A stretch of 64,000 nucleotides of DNA from Owenia fusiformis (GCA_903813345.2 CAIIXF020000011.1:4304571-4368570), one strand, 5' to 3'. Shown: positions 25,367 through 39,600, numbered from the stretch's first letter. Notes: generated by a model not told the origin, from the letters alone. A program made the numbers and translations.

Positions 25367-26229
25367 TATATGTATAGCACAATAACGTCAATGTCCAATA
25401 TTTCACTATATTGCTCGCAGAAATGACGTTATTAGTATTATTACCACCGTTAACGACCAGGGCTGAAATAGCAAGAAAATCTTACGCACTGAACGATATC
25501 TAATTTCCCGGGAAAGATTGCCGGTCCAGAATATATTCTAGACCGGTCCATATGGACCACCACTATGACGTCACACATTTCTCAGGTCGATATAATAAAA
25601 TGAATGCCTTCTAAACTAGCACTAAAACCCCTAGAACTGGCCCGACAAGGTGGTAATAATACTGCTTATCATACGTGTACAGTACGGCAGATGGCACAAT
25701 CCCTATACACTTGTACATATATATTGTAGAACACCCTACCTTGGGTGATTCTACCCTTTATTATAGACTAAGGATTTTAAATATAGTAACTCCTTTGTAA
25801 TGTTTCAGTTCTTAACTAATTATCTGTTTGCTTGCAGAATGCTAGTGAATATTAGTATTCTTTGCTATTAATTCAATTGGAATTTACAACTTATTTTCTT
25901 TTAAAATACAAATCATTGTTTCAAAATACAATCATGCGTTGGGTTAATACACTTCAAAATACAATATTTAAAGGTTGTATATAACTATTAACTGTTTTTC
26001 ACACATTTTCACAGCCTTGATACAGCACGTTGTTGTATATATATCATATTGATCCTTACTGAAATATTTGGAGTGAATACTCATCGTTCATGCAATGTAA
26101 TGAAAACACAAATTGATAGAATATTGACGGAGTGGGAGCTGTTACGATATTTCTCCAAGAATTTGGTGCTATTTTATGGTATAGTATGATTACATCCGGA
26201 GTACAACGATGTGTCAAATTGGCACTCTT
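25367..26229. other. Gene-free stretch
   Basis: Nothing recognised. Confidence 0.5.
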
Positions 26230-26443
26230 CACTCAACTATACCTAACCCCTAGAAATGCATAAGATATTCTGTTTGTCTAACTGTGTATTGTTTAGTATA
26301 TTTTTGAAAGTATCTTATTAACATCAAGCAGTCATCCGATAAACCATTCATAAGGAACAGACACATAAAAACAAATAACATAATCATTACTGATAAGCCA
26401 AATGGGTTGCTTATGGACACCAAATGCAAGGTATAGTAGAGTG
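26230..26443. mobile_element. CACTCTACTATACC MITE, copy 1
   Basis: This 214-bp element has ends CACTCAACTATACC and GGTATAGTAGAGTG. It is about 90% alike to the copies at 46859-47070 and 49067-49278, including the internal block AATAAGCCAAATGGGTTGC. No target duplication is obvious here. It encodes no protein; the minus-strand ORF at 26250-26489 is an artefact. Confidence 0.85.
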
Positions 26444-28929
26444 TCGTGTAAGGAAATAAAGGAAATATACAGCAAAGAAAATAATTCATTATATTAAGAG
26501 TTCCTAAACCCTGACAATTTGTCGCAATATATTATGCACTTATCGATTGGACCCATTTGGTTTGTGCTACCAATATTTCGGCTACAATTAAGTTACACAT
26601 GCATGGAATGCAAATATACGATGACTTTTAAACTGCCAATAGCTATGATCTTGCTCTGAGCTCACAAACAAATATAGTAAGAAAACTAGTAAATTAGAAC
26701 CTATCTATATTTAGTATTACCTTCTTTATTGAAGACTCGATATGTTTAGAATATACTCTCAATTTGAACAACATACGCATGCGCATCTTGACACATCAAA
26801 CACCCAGGTAGTAGTGCTTAATATATTGACATATGATCTATGGTGAAGAAAGGAACTCATCCTAGGTAGCTCGGACGTTCTTTATATAATTTATTGAGGG
26901 AGTTTAAATTCGCCCGTCATGGTCAGTAATAAACACATATTAGACTAAATATGGCATTTCTCGAGGAGGATGCAAAGTGTCCAGACTCTGATAACGTTTA
27001 ACTTGGAAGTTGGAATCATGTCCAGACACCTAAATTAGAACATGCCATTCTTCAATGTTCAATTTCTGTTAAGATACCAAATAAAATATATGACGTTTTA
27101 CTAAATGTGCAATGTGTTCGGACAGCATTTTCCTGAATAGACACTGAATACAAAATATTACTTTTACAAAGGTTTCTTATTCAGATACTTCTGAATACAA
27201 AATATAAATTGAGGTGCAATGTGTATTCTGACTCCAAATACAATATGTGATATTTTACCGAAAGTGCAACGTGTGTTCAGACACTGTGTACAAGATATGG
27301 CAGAGTTCTAAAGGCTAATGAGCGTCTGGAGATCAGAGAAAACCGCTCTGAATATAAAACACCATTTATTAAAATCTGTATGGATTAATTTAGTTAGAAA
27401 CATCGACTTCAGTGCCCTTATTAAAGATATTATATATTTGCTTGACGTTAACCCTACGATCCTAAGTAAATACATTTAGTCGGGCCGAGTACAATAAGTT
27501 TATCCCAGATTGAGAATGGTGTGACTATTCAAGATAATTCCAAACTCGTCAAATGAGACAACCTTAACCTAACTATATTTTCATGAGATTTGGAAATAAT
27601 ATTTAATGAACATAAAAAATAAAACAGAGTAAAATGACAGTATATGAAACACAAGTAGTAACGCAAATATACAAAATGCAATTAAATGGATATAGGGTTG
27701 CAAATATACGACATGCAAGTAAATAGGAAGAGCCAGTAATGGTAATAAACCAGTTTTATTCGAAAGATGCAAATAAGACAATGAAGATATCAGTTCAGTA
27801 ATCAAATTGTATAGTTAAAATGTTAAGGCCAAAATAAATAATAAACAATATTATGTATTTTTTGCATCCTCAAGGCCCGTATCCTTACCTCGATCTTTAT
27901 CCTTAGGTCTGTATCATAAAAATTTCACAATGTCTTATGCAGTTATCTATTTTTTGGGTATGACCTCGTCAAAATCGAAGACAAATATCACCATTATATC
28001 TTGTTCGTGTTTGTACTCACGGGGTTGCAATATGATTAATTGACATGATTTATTCGATAGTTTATGAAGAAATCATTGATTTTATTGAAGGATCAATTTT
28101 GTATTGATATCATTCCAAACAATTGTAATAACAATGATGGTGTAAATAGGGGAAGTAATAAAATAGTTCCAATGCTTAAGTCACATTGTCTCCATTGTTA
28201 GTTTGAAGTGAGCTCCTCGATTCCTTGGCTGCACTGTTATACAATTTTCATAGGATTTAGCGTTGTCCATATATACATAAACTTTTAGAAGGTTATTTCG
28301 ATTTAAACTATTGTTCTTGGATTTGCTCATATTTGGAATATTGAACAAAACTTTCTAGATTATAACAAATGCAAAGATATTAGCCCCAAAGTAAATAAAA
28401 AATCTAAGATATCATAACAATTTCATCCATTGTACCTTTATAGTACTTTTTATTACTATATCAGCAAAATTGGTCTACTAACAATATATATTGATATACA
28501 AAAAATATTCAATATAGGAGTAACTTAAACTGGGGTTGTACTTGTCATAAGGAATTAAGGTATAGTTATAGAGAGACAGTATCGTACACTATCTTTTTAA
28601 AGCAAAGTGAAATCGGAGGAACATTCCATACCTATTGGCAGCGGTGTATTAATCGTGCCTGGGAAACACGTGTATTACATGTATATTGAAACATGGTTGC
28701 TTGATGTGAAAAATTGCTTTAGCTGAGAAACGATGGAATTTTTAGGGTCATGCTGTTTTGGAAAAAATATATGCACTACTATTAGTTGAAGATGAAAAAG
28801 TAAGATTTCCTGGGGCTCCTCTGAGATCTTATCAGCTTAGGGTATGATCTGCTTCAAATACAAAAATAAATTAGACTCACATACTAAAAGGTAATATCAG
28901 ATCTAGCGTGCAACCTTAACAAAAATTGT
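26444..28929. other. Gene-free stretch
   Basis: Only chance ORFs. A loosely repeated phrase (AATACAAAATAT with CAGACACTG variants) occurs around 27060-27300 but is too diverged to define. Confidence 0.45.
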
Positions 28930-29285
28930 TCCCATTTCAGAGTACTTTTGTCTAATATCATTGCTTGTCAAGTGTATTTTCTAAAAATCTTCACAAAGCA
29001 AACTTTATTTCAGCAAGAAAAAAGATTTCTACAATAATGTATCAATGTTTCTATACGATGTAGTCATCATATTCATTATTTGGTAGAATTTCAACACCAC
29101 CCCCCCCCCCCCCCATCATTGCACTTTGAATCTTAAATAACTTCATCAAATGATAACATATCGCGGATCTCTTGGGAGATATTATATTTTAAATACAATT
29201 GCAAGGAATATATCTCTGAGCAAATTGTACATGAAGCCTGTAATTTTGTCACCCCCTATATATCTGATTATACCTTTAATTTGTT
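28930..29285. repeat. Diverged duplicate of 31235-31570
   Basis: Ordered landmarks are shared with 31235-31570: CTAATATCATTGCTTGTCA, TTTCTAAAAATCT, a run of C residues (29098-29114), TTAATAACTTCA-like text, and GCAATTTTGTCACCCC. Identity is modest, so this is an old duplication or dispersed element. Confidence 0.55.
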
Positions 29286-29324
29286 TTCACTCGGCTACTC
29301 AAAGGAACTAGAAGGGACAGCGAC

Positions 29325-29395
29325 TGTAAAATATTGTTTTATTTGTTTATTGTTTTGTTTTATTTTGTTTTATTTTGTTTTATTTATTTCCTAAA
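29325..29395. repeat. TTTTG/TTTTA pentanucleotide tract
   Basis: Low-complexity run of TTTTG and TTTTA units. Confidence 0.9.
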
Positions 29396-29399
29396 TTCC

Positions 29400-31234
29400 A
29401 AATAATACAAGTACAATCGCAATAGTGGAAGACACCCCAAGGGGCATATAATCCACGATATATTAAAAAAAAAATATTTACAAGTAGCAAAACTCATACA
29501 AGAAAAATGAGAAATCAGTGCTCATTAGAAATGAAAGATCGACACTAAATATTTCACATTCGGTTGGTCCCATCCTCCATCTTCTTCTACCCACGTTATA
29601 AAAGTGATTTTTTACGCCAGAGATTTGTCTCCAGAAAAGTTAGACTTTATTGTAAGCAACTTTCTTAAAAACGTGCCAATGTAATCATAATAACCCTGAT
29701 TTTGCTTTTTTGATACCGCAATATGTAAAAAAAATTAACTGATAAAGTGATTAATTAGACAATTAATAAAGCGATGAATTACAGAATATCGGTGTGAAAT
29801 GTAACACTTTGTCACAGACGCCGAACGCAAAGTGCCAGTCATTAAAATGAATGCAGGAACAAAGTGGTGACATAAAATCTATAAATAAAAAGCGTCGTTA
29901 ATATTTTAATTGAAACACAATTTTATGAATCTGATTGTCAATCCAGGTTGATGAGAAATTTAGGGGCAATTTTCGTAAAAAATGATTAACTTACTTTCAA
30001 TGTTAGCGTTTACTGGATCCTAATTGTAAATAATGTAGTCTGCTAATAGAATTCCATCCATTGATGTAACATTGATCCGTGGTCAGTTTCTATTGGAATT
30101 TGGGATTATTTGATGTTCTGGTTCTCCTATTATTAACACTACTGCTACATCATTAACACTGTGCAGAACTTAGTATTGCTTACTCAGAATATTTTTCATC
30201 AAGGTCGGATGTAAGCCAAAACGACAGTTAAACATTGATTGTTCCGTGTTTAATGTTAATAAAAGATTCGTTCGGAAATCTACAGTATCACCAGCTTACA
30301 AATACTTGTATATCCTACGACCGGGTAATTATCTCGTAATATATTTCATTGCTTTTATTTAAATATCGCTGTTTCTTATATCTCTAGTTAGCAATCCATA
30401 TAACGTGTTATCTTCCCTGTTAAGTTGTTATCCTTATCGTAATATGTTATTTCATGTGTAGTGAATGATATCCTGCTGTTTCTAATATAGAAAATATCAA
30501 CAGAATCGGTTATATTCCTATGGTGCGTTAAGTACTACATATGTATGTATTTTCACGAAAAAGAAGCGCTTATAAATAACCTCCTATATTCCGTTCGAAG
30601 TGAGTCCGAGACTGATGCGCTGATCTTTCAGTGCAGTAACTGCCGCAACTAAAACACTCTCACTGAAATCCAGCTTTATTCCACCATTGAGTTATTGCAC
30701 AGGCCAAGTAAATTAAATTACGTTTCACAGCGAAGAAATTGCCAAGCTAATAACATTTCTTGTAGTTGAAAATTGGCTTGATTTCGTAGTTTGGAATACA
30801 GAGCGTGAATAAATTGAAAAATAGCAGAGGTTAATTTATACATATTGGCATCAGAAAATGTAATTTTGTATAAATGGAGAAATATTTTTAGAGTATTATC
30901 AAAGATTACTAGGTCGGCATTCGAGGAAAGCATACACTCGGAAAAAGCAATTAGAACAAGGTTAGTTCCGCATATATCAACAAAAATTATGTAACGTATT
31001 CTACCATAACATTTAAATAGCCATATAAAAATGAGAAAAAAAACTACCAATTTCGTGAGTTTTGGGTAACTATCATAATCATCGAAATTGCATAAAACGT
31101 TATTCACATGGATCTCTAAAACTAGATTTCTGACAAGTCATCATATTGATTAATTAATTAATCATCAATTAAATGGAGCATCAGATATAACGAGTAAGCT
31201 AAAGCTAACAAGCAAAAACATGTTTCTTTTTTAG
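29400..31234. other. Gene-free stretch with one unassigned ORF
   Basis: A 129-codon minus-strand ORF (30718-31107) is the longest frame. It is rich in F, I, L and N with no recognisable domain, typical of chance translation of AT-rich DNA. Nothing else is seen. Confidence 0.45.
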
Positions 31235-31570
31235 AATATTCTTGCCTCATATCATTCTTTGTCATGATCATTTCTAAAAATCTCCAGAGTGCATAAGTTC
31301 ATGAAAACTAAAGATTTTTGTGGAATACGTATCTATTCTATAGATTACGGTTACCATTTTTTATTCATGAGAACTTTAAACACCCCCCCCCCCTCCTATT
31401 TTTGCGCTGCATTTTCGAATCCTTAATAACTTCACCAATTCATGACATGCCAGGATCTTTGTGAAATATTTATTTGAGATTGTAAGGAATAGATTGATAA
31501 GTGATTGTACATGCGTGTATTGCTTGCAATTTTGTCACCCCTTTACTTGGATCTGAATTTGTCTTTAACA
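31235..31570. repeat. Diverged duplicate of 28930-29285
   Basis: Partner of the segment at 28930-29285, with the same order of landmarks including a C run (31381-31392) and GCAATTTTGTCACCCC. Confidence 0.55.
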
Positions 31571-32781
31571 GGAGTATTCAATGACGTACTTTTTTTCAAA
31601 ATGCATTTCACAAAATCTATTCTCTTGGAAGTCCACCCCCCCCCCCATTTCAGTTTTTACTCTCACGCTACCCTCCCCTTAAACTGCCCGTCATACGTAT
31701 ATTCTAATAGTAGGCTACCTCAATGAGTTAAAAGAGTGCAAATATTGACTGAAACGTTCCTGAGATCAAGTGCTGCCATCTTTACATTAATTAAGAAACA
31801 TTCTCATATTTATGTCTTCCTTTGATTTACTCAGTTGCTAATTTGAACAGAAAATGATATTCGTGTTGGTGAAATTAATTTATCCCATATAAAATAACGA
31901 TCAGCTTCGGGACCAGGTGAACAACCTAGAGGAGACAATAATAACAGCGGATAACAATTGTGGGCGTTTAAATGTCCCCCTAAACTGAAATATTTAATGG
32001 ATCGATTTTTCTGACCTCTTGAGTTGAAATTATACCTTTTGAAATGCGATTAGTATACAGATAAATTAGATAAGATGTAGCATATGTTTTTTATACAATA
32101 AATGACGATTCAGTTTTTCCTGGTTCTACATAACATGGATTTTATTTGATCTAAAAATCACATTTTCGTATTTACGCTTCAATGTTGACAAACAATTTTC
32201 AAAACCACCTTGTCGTTTTTATGTACATTTCAAATATGATATAACTTTGATTAACGTTTCAATGATGAATGATAAATATCAGGATTTACTGCAGCTGCAG
32301 AATGAAGGTATTTATATATACTAGTCACTCAAATGAGCGTTCAGCTGATAGATGCGCCATCTTTTAAAAAACCACGATTTCAACTGTACGAATACGACGG
32401 AAATTACGGTAGTCGCGGTCAAGGCCTTCTTGATGCTGTGGTAAAGTGTAAACGAGCGAGAAACTCTGCGCATCACTTATAGTCGAAAGTACATTTGCAT
32501 CATACAAACTCATGTAGATAGATATATGAGCCTGGCCATAGGAAAACCGGTCTTATCACAAAAATTAAAATTGTGCTACAGAGCCAAAAATGTGCCCAAT
32601 ATTAAGGGGAAGGAAAAAGGAAAAATTGTTAAGACATAAGCCATGGCTCATTTGAAAGGTCTCTTTGTGCTTTCTAAGATAAACAAAAAATCAGAATATT
32701 GAAAAAATCTGTGATATTAGACCCCTTTTCCTGTGGCCTAACTCATATGCTAATTACAATCTTCTATATTCTATATCATAT
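31571..32781. other. Gene-free stretch
   Basis: No exon or repeat recognised apart from a second C run near 31637. Confidence 0.5.
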
Positions 32782-33044
32782 TACCCTGCCCCAATACTGT
32801 AACCTGTGTTTCTTGAAAATGGATACAGGCTACAAAGAAGTTGCAAATGGAGGATGTTTGGTTATTTCCATATTTCTGAAGGTATTGTATATTAGATTTT
32901 ACACATTCCAAGTGTTCTACTACGATTCCCTGAGCAGTTTGCACTGTATTGTTACCAGAAATAGAGAATACCCGCTCCATTTGCAGCTTCATTGTAGCCT
33001 CTGACCCTTTAAAAGGAATACAGGCTACAGAATGGGGTAGGGTA
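32782..33044. mobile_element. 263-bp foldback MITE (TACCCTACCCCA ends)
   Basis: The left end TACCCTGCCCCAATACTGTA and the right end (reverse complement TACCCTACCCCATTCTGTA) are inverted copies, and pairing continues through ACAGGCTACAAAGAAGTTGC and its inverse. A loop of about 100 bp separates the arms. An arm of the same family occurs at 8431-8503. ORFs crossing it on both strands are artefacts. Confidence 0.85.
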
Positions 33045-33359
33045 GCGTGTATATGTAAATGTCAAATCGCCATCACGTCGAATCCAAAATCGATATCATA
33101 CATATACTTGGTTGAACAGTTAGGCAAATGACCACTGGCCATACCAAAACCATTAAATACTCATTTTTCATCTGCAGATTGATCACGTTTATTGATCCTT
33201 GTTCTGGTCAAAACAGAATCGCAATTTTTTTTAGAATTATGGGTTTGACATTTTACTTAATATGTTTCCGGTTAATCTGTTAATTTTATAAATCAAACAG
33301 ACGATCAACTGGATATGCTCTTATAATGTCGATAGAAAAGTGATTGGGTTATTCTGAAA

Positions 33360-35595
33360 ATGTTACAGTTATATGGCAGACATTTGCCAGTGGGCTGTTT
33401 AGTAACTTTTGTATTTATTTTCATTTACAGCCAAGAGTTTACTATCCCGGTTAGGATTGAATTTGTAAATCAAATGAACGACTCGATACAACAACCCAGG
33501 AACCTTAAACAAGACTCGAATCTAACCTCTCGCCGTAGAGACAGGAACATGGTTAAACAAACCCAGGAAAATCCCCATAAACCCAGAAAGCGTCTTCAGC
33601 AGTTGGGCTCAGATTATGAGGCTAACATTGACGCGTATCATGACACACTAGCAGAGTTACTTAGCAAGGCGAAGGAAGATGACTTCGACCGAAAAATAAT
33701 GGAGGAATCAATTTCAAATTTTGGGGACGTAAGAACGTTGATGTCTACCATCGAGAGAAGTCTTGCAGACACAAAGCCAATTTCCCTTGCAGTTATTGGT
33801 GGATCTATATCACGGGGGCCGGATTCGTACTCAGAAAAGGGAAAATACAAACGATTTGTAAGATCTGGTTTTATACAGGGTAACAAAAAGTGAAGCGATC
33901 TATTTCTCAATAAGATTTAAGTCTTCATTAATCGTAGTCAGACTGATCACGGCGAGCATTGGTGATGTTAGTTTATCGCATCTGCGACTTTGAGATTTAG
34001 AGAAGTATTCACACATACATGTAGTTAGGCAAACTGTGTCGGATTCCAGCCAATCCAAACACAGTATTTCACATAACTGCAGTGCATTATCATACTTACA
34101 GCCCCCAAGGTCAATCGTCATTTCAAATCCGCTACAGTATCACGCGATGACACTGTATGTACAGATGAACATACTTTTGAGGAGGAGGGCTGCTTTTCTG
34201 TTTGACCCTGTACGTCATCATTTTCTCCTCGAGAGATACACAATTATAATTCTAAATCATAATTGAAGAAAATGTTATTTGTAAAACCATATGCATAATA
34301 TAAATGGATATGGTATTTTAATGTTTTCAGCGGCATATAATTCCATGCCATTCGAATACATCCTCTCAAGCATAGGATCTATTATCTAAAAGTGTTTTAT
34401 AATTGTGCAATTTTATCATAAAACTATCCTCGCATGTTCTCTGTTCCAGGGTAATTTGGGCGAACCTAGATATTACCATATAGCAGCGTACTTCTTAGAG
34501 AAACTACTAAAAGTCCCTGTAGTTATAAACAACCAGTTCATAGGCGGTACACAAAGTGTTATATACTCGTATTGCCTCAGGAGTTGTATCAACGTAACAA
34601 GCACTGATATCCTTTTAATGGAGTTTGCGCTGAATGATGACGTTCAGGGAGTGACGCGGTCGGGTATGGAGGAATTAGTCCGCAATATCAAGTCATTGCC
34701 ATTGGCAGAACAGCCTTTTTCAATGATGACAAATTTCATTGTTCCGTATAAACTATTTGGGCGTAGAAATCCAAAGTGTCTATCTATTGAGGAAGTGTTG
34801 TTTAATCCAATCGCAATACATTATGACGTCACTTCCGTATCCTGGAAAAAGGCTATATGCAATAAAACCCAAGACAAGGAATTAGGCTATCAGGAACGCG
34901 ATATGGAGTTCCATCCAGTTGCTAAAGGCCATAGACAGATGGGATATCTTATTTCATATTTTATTCTTCAAGTTTATAAACAACTCATGGACGATGATCT
35001 ACCTCGAATAAAATACAATAAAAAAGAAAATGAAATATGCAAGTCAACAAATAAGAATGAAGTACAACAAAATATGTATAAACACGTGCACCTCCCAAAA
35101 CCTATCCAATCAAAAGTATGGATGGATAGGTCGGCATGCTTTCTTGTTTCATCGGTAATCCAGAACGAGGCACCGTGCAATACTGACCCCTTTTTAAAGA
35201 TATGTTTGGAACATATTGAAGGCTTCCAATTAAGGAAGAACTTCCGTTTGAAGACTGGTTATCATGGTGTTAATTCAGGAAGTATATTAACATTCAAATG
35301 TAGTTATTTAACAAAAGATACAAAGAAGTTTCGAGTTGGTTTGTCATTCAGGAACCCGGCACTGGGAACAACTGAAATAACTATATTTACTTCGAACCGA
35401 AGTTTTTTGAAACATAATATAACATGGGGACAATTTTATAGAAAGTTCACAGTTACAAATAACAAGATGCTGGGTGATGAAGTCAATATTGGACCTTACA
35501 AAGAGTTTTTTGTAACTTTGAAATTGTTTGATTTTGGTGATATAACACCAGATCTTCATATCATAGCAATTCTTTTTGGATTTATTGGTGAATGA
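33360..35595 (+). CDS. Membrane-anchored SGNH hydrolase-like protein, two exons
   Basis: Exon 1 is 33360-33857 and exon 2 is 34450-35595. The donor TTT|GTAAGA and acceptor TTCCAG|GGT join in phase 0 and give 547 residues. Residues 11-24 form a hydrophobic segment after a short N-terminus, suggesting a type II membrane protein or uncleaved signal. A basic, probably disordered stalk follows (about 40-80). SGNH-type blocks are visible: the nucleophile motif IGGSIS (Ser149), a block II/III-like NNQFIGGTQS, the EFALND block (Asn228), and FHPVAKGH containing the likely catalytic His321. The C-terminal 150 residues look beta-rich and end without a second membrane segment. GDSL/SGNH enzymes hydrolyse esters on lipids or glycans; the substrate here is unknown. 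An in-frame continuation past the exon 1 donor ends after seven codons, supporting the intron. A possible poly(A) signal, AATAAA, is near 36251. Confidence 0.75.
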
Positions 35596-36626
35596 TCATT
35601 TAAGAGATTCATTCATATTTTGTACAACTGTGATGCGTAGCAGTCAATTTGCTGTGTGAAATAATGATCAATTTTGTAAATGTTATGATATTGAGTACAA
35701 CCAAAGCACGTATAGGGTGAGCCAAAAAGGTTATTTTAACAAAAAAAACATTCAGCACGGGTTTAAAGTACATACAATGAGGAATTTCATCTGTCCAATC
35801 CTTCGTATTTCTATATGATCAGTTAAGATTTGTTCGGTACAACAAGGTCTGCGTTCTATACAATAAGGTAGAAGTTTAACTCCGATGATTTCTAATCAAC
35901 TCTGTTTGATAATCAAATCATAGATTCCTTGATTCATAACATATATGACATAGTCACTATTACTATCACCTTTATCTGAATGTACGGTAACGCGTCTCCG
36001 TTCGTTTCTTTCACATGAAATGTTCCTTTTCTGATGCTTAGTTTTCAATGTCATATTTTATGTTAAGATTCTATAAAGTCATTGTTTTTGTATATTCATT
36101 GTTTTTGTGTAGTCCTTGCCATTGTGTAGTTATTGACATTGTTCATAATATCTATGACAGGCATTTAAAAGCATTTTTGTTGGTATGGTATATCAGTTGT
36201 TTCAAAATAGTGAATCGCTTTTTAGAAAATGTATACGGTTTCTAGAACAGAAGTTCAATAAAGGTCAAATTGAGGTCAACGTGACCTAGTGGTGAACATT
36301 TTTGACACATTGTAAAAATTGTTAATTGTCTTTCAAATTGTTTTTGTGCCAAATGGACTATTTCCTAAAAGTTATACAAATAACTATATATGATAACGTT
36401 GCCCCTCTAACCAAAATCACATTGAGCTTTACGCCAAAAAGTGTATTTTATCTGTGGCTTAAGGAAAGCCTAATGGAAGCAGAAAAAATCTTGCAAAAAG
36501 TATAATCGGAAAAATCGGGACCGGGGATTTGACCCCCCCCCCCTTGTAGACATCAGAGTTAATGTTCATGTACACTGATTATAAAAATGCAGTATACTGT
36601 ATTTACTGCATTAAAATTGTCATACC
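35596..36626. other. Intergenic, between convergent genes
   Basis: This separates the 3' ends of the SGNH-like gene (plus) and the EGF-NHL gene (minus). It holds a C run (36532-36543) and probable 3' UTR sequence. The ORF at 36048-36245 has no support. Confidence 0.5.
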
Positions 36627-39600
36627 TTATTCTCTGTATGTGATAGTGAATAATTGTCCTCTGTCATCCCCAACAAGTAATTGCCCATCTTGATTTATAT
36701 GAACAGCTATTGGCCGAATTTTACCATCATCATCACTATTCGTTAGGAGGTGACTATGGAATTTACCTTCAGGGGTTAACAGGTCAACCCTGTGGTTGCT
36801 GGAGCTAGCTACCACTATGTAGTCCATCGTATCTGTACAGACACCATCGGGATCGAACAACTTCTTTCCATATATACGGCCGGGTTTTGCGTAAGTGAAT
36901 ATTTCGTTGCCAGCTCGATCTAATCCTTTTATAAAACCGTCGGCGCTCTCGCTAACTATGATATCGCCCTTGCTGTTAGTAGTTACATAGTACGGATCCC
37001 TAAACGTACCAAAAGCAGAAAATGGTGTTGCATCTCCGGTTAATTGGTCCACAATATATATGGTCCGTGTTTCCAAATCGCATACAACAAACTGACCGGT
37101 AGATAGTGAAGTAATACCACGTAGATGCGCTGCAGACATGTTAACTTTTATTGTACGCATATAGGTACCGTCTGCTGTATAAAAGTTGATGAACTTCAAC
37201 GAATTAGTGAATGCTAGTTGGCCATCACTTGTAACTGTAACATGATCGAATTGTCTGTCGATATCTTTGATGAGACCATAATCACTGTCATATATCCGTG
37301 TTGTCGCGATCCAATTCGTTGCCACAATATGTCCACTCGATGTTACTGCAAGATCCCGTATAACAGCTGACTGCAGTTGTCTCTTTGAAACTATTGGTTT
37401 CTTTTTTAGTTTTCCAACGGTGACTGCAATTAAATAGAACAATATGTCACCTCTTTTTAGTGGTGACATATAAATACAAGTAATGTTTTAATAAAAAGGA
37501 GCTTTTAATATAAGTTATTTTGAATACGTATTGCCAGGTGCACGAGGGAGGAATTCTGGAAACGAAGATAACTTTATCCTTCAGGAAAATATGTATCAGG
37601 TTTGTAGTTCGCAGGTTCCAGTTTCAAAATATGATTACAATTTAGAATAAATTCTGCCATGTATTGTTGGGATATTCACAAATCAATTCGTTGGGAAACG
37701 AGGAAAGCTTTTCTAATGAGATGTACTTTCCCTGTTTCTTTGAGAAATCTTCCTCTTAAGTGGTGCTTCCGCCATTTAAAAGTTAAAGTTGCAGTATAAG
37801 TTTGGCTGAAAACTTATATCGAAAGCTCTCTATTATTAATGTATGAACCTTTAGTAGAATCATGTTGCATTATGTCAATAATTTGTGAAAAATATATTTA
37901 CAAATCTTAATAAATGTATAACTAGAAAATTCAACAAATCGTATAATCGAACGGTTGTTCAAAAGTATAAAAAAAATTTTATGCACAAAATAAGATCAAT
38001 TAAAAAACGGGCAGATCAACGTTTTTAATTTGTTTGTTTTTATTGACCCACCCTGTACATACCTGTACAATTGACTCCAGCATATCCAGTCTTGCACTTA
38101 CAAATATAGCTGTTTATTTTGTCAATACATGTGCCTTCGTTCTGACAGGGAGCCGAATCACACTTGCCTTTATCTGAAAATGATTCACTATTAGATGAAG
38201 CCTGGTGAGGCTTCAATAACACTCTGCTATACCCAACCCCTATAAATGCATAAGATACTCTGTTTGTCTAGTTGTATTGTTTAGTCACGGTGTCAACGTA
38301 TATATAGACCGTACCAAATATGGTCCGTTGGACTATAAGTCCTGGAAAATATTGTCCTGGACTATATTATCTAGAATAACAAGTCCGATGGACTATATTT
38401 CCTTAGACATTTTAGTCCGTGTGCTAGAACTGGGTGTCCGGGGCGGACTTTAAATACCAAATTATGGTCTCTTACAAGTCACACCGGACCATATTTTCTA
38501 GTTATATATGTCCAACTAGTCACACGGGACCATATTTTCTGGTTATAAATGTCCGGGGGCATGTAAATAAAGGACTCTATGTATAATTAACACAGTTCAT
38601 TGACATACAAGACCGTTCGTGTAATACTGCCATGTCACCTATTGTATATCATCCAAATGTGCAATGTCCCTTACATTAAAGGTTCCGTTTTAAGTAGTTT
38701 TCAATATACTGGCTAAAACTATTTAATTAGTCCTGAGAAATAATAAAATAATTATGCCATGATCTTTTGTCACCTTTGCCATTCCATTTTACTGTGAAAA
38801 TAGAACATAATATACTACATTTATTACGGATTCAATATTTATTCGATTTCATTCAAGGCACAAATTTAATCTTTATTAAGTACCATTAGATCATTCAATT
38901 CTTTCTTCATTATTTATCATCAATAATTATTACTCTCACTAGAATTATTCGATGTACTTTTTTAGTTTACATCCATTGACTGTTTGTTTCATTTCAAGTC
39001 CTCGCTCGTTTACAAGTTTATAGCCATTTGTTACAACTTTTCTAATTGTGTATGGTCCAACCCAGGGGTTTAGTTTTTTTCCACCTTTTCTATCTGCCTT
39101 TTGATCGTTCTTTTTCAAAACCTTCTGCCCAACTTGCATGTCCTGGAGAACGTAACAAAGTACACACAATTATAAACGTTTAATCATCCTAAGTATAGAA
39201 TTTCCCTTCCCATTGATAATTCTAATAAATATAGAACAATGTTCAATATCTTTAATCAATTATTGATTATTGCTATAAGATAAAAAATAATTGAAATAGA
39301 GCAAGTGAGTAACCCAGAGCCATAAATTATATGGTTGTACAAATAAGACTAATGTAATTTCTTTAGGCACTTTCAAATAAAGTATCCAGTATTTAATCAA
39401 TTAATGTCCAAAAGAATTTTAACGGATAACAGCTTACTAGCTCTCCATTAGTGTATTCTCTGGTCTAGTTTAAAATCGTTCAAATATTGGGAATGGAATG
39501 ACAATTGCTGAAAGAATGAAAATCTCTAGCATACCTTTTGTGCATCTACCTTTTTGTCATAGTAAAGTTTCTGCTTTTTTGGGCACTTGAAATGTTGTTG

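Noticed and set aside
30718-31107. 129-codon minus-strand ORF
   Set aside because: Composition is typical of translated AT-rich DNA, with no domain, no splice context and no neighbouring exon.
36627-37469. NHL frame as a single-exon gene starting at the ATG at 37469
   Set aside because: A good acceptor at 37424 in the phase required by the EGF exons upstream, and the absence of a plausible N-terminus, favour an internal/terminal exon beginning at 37423.
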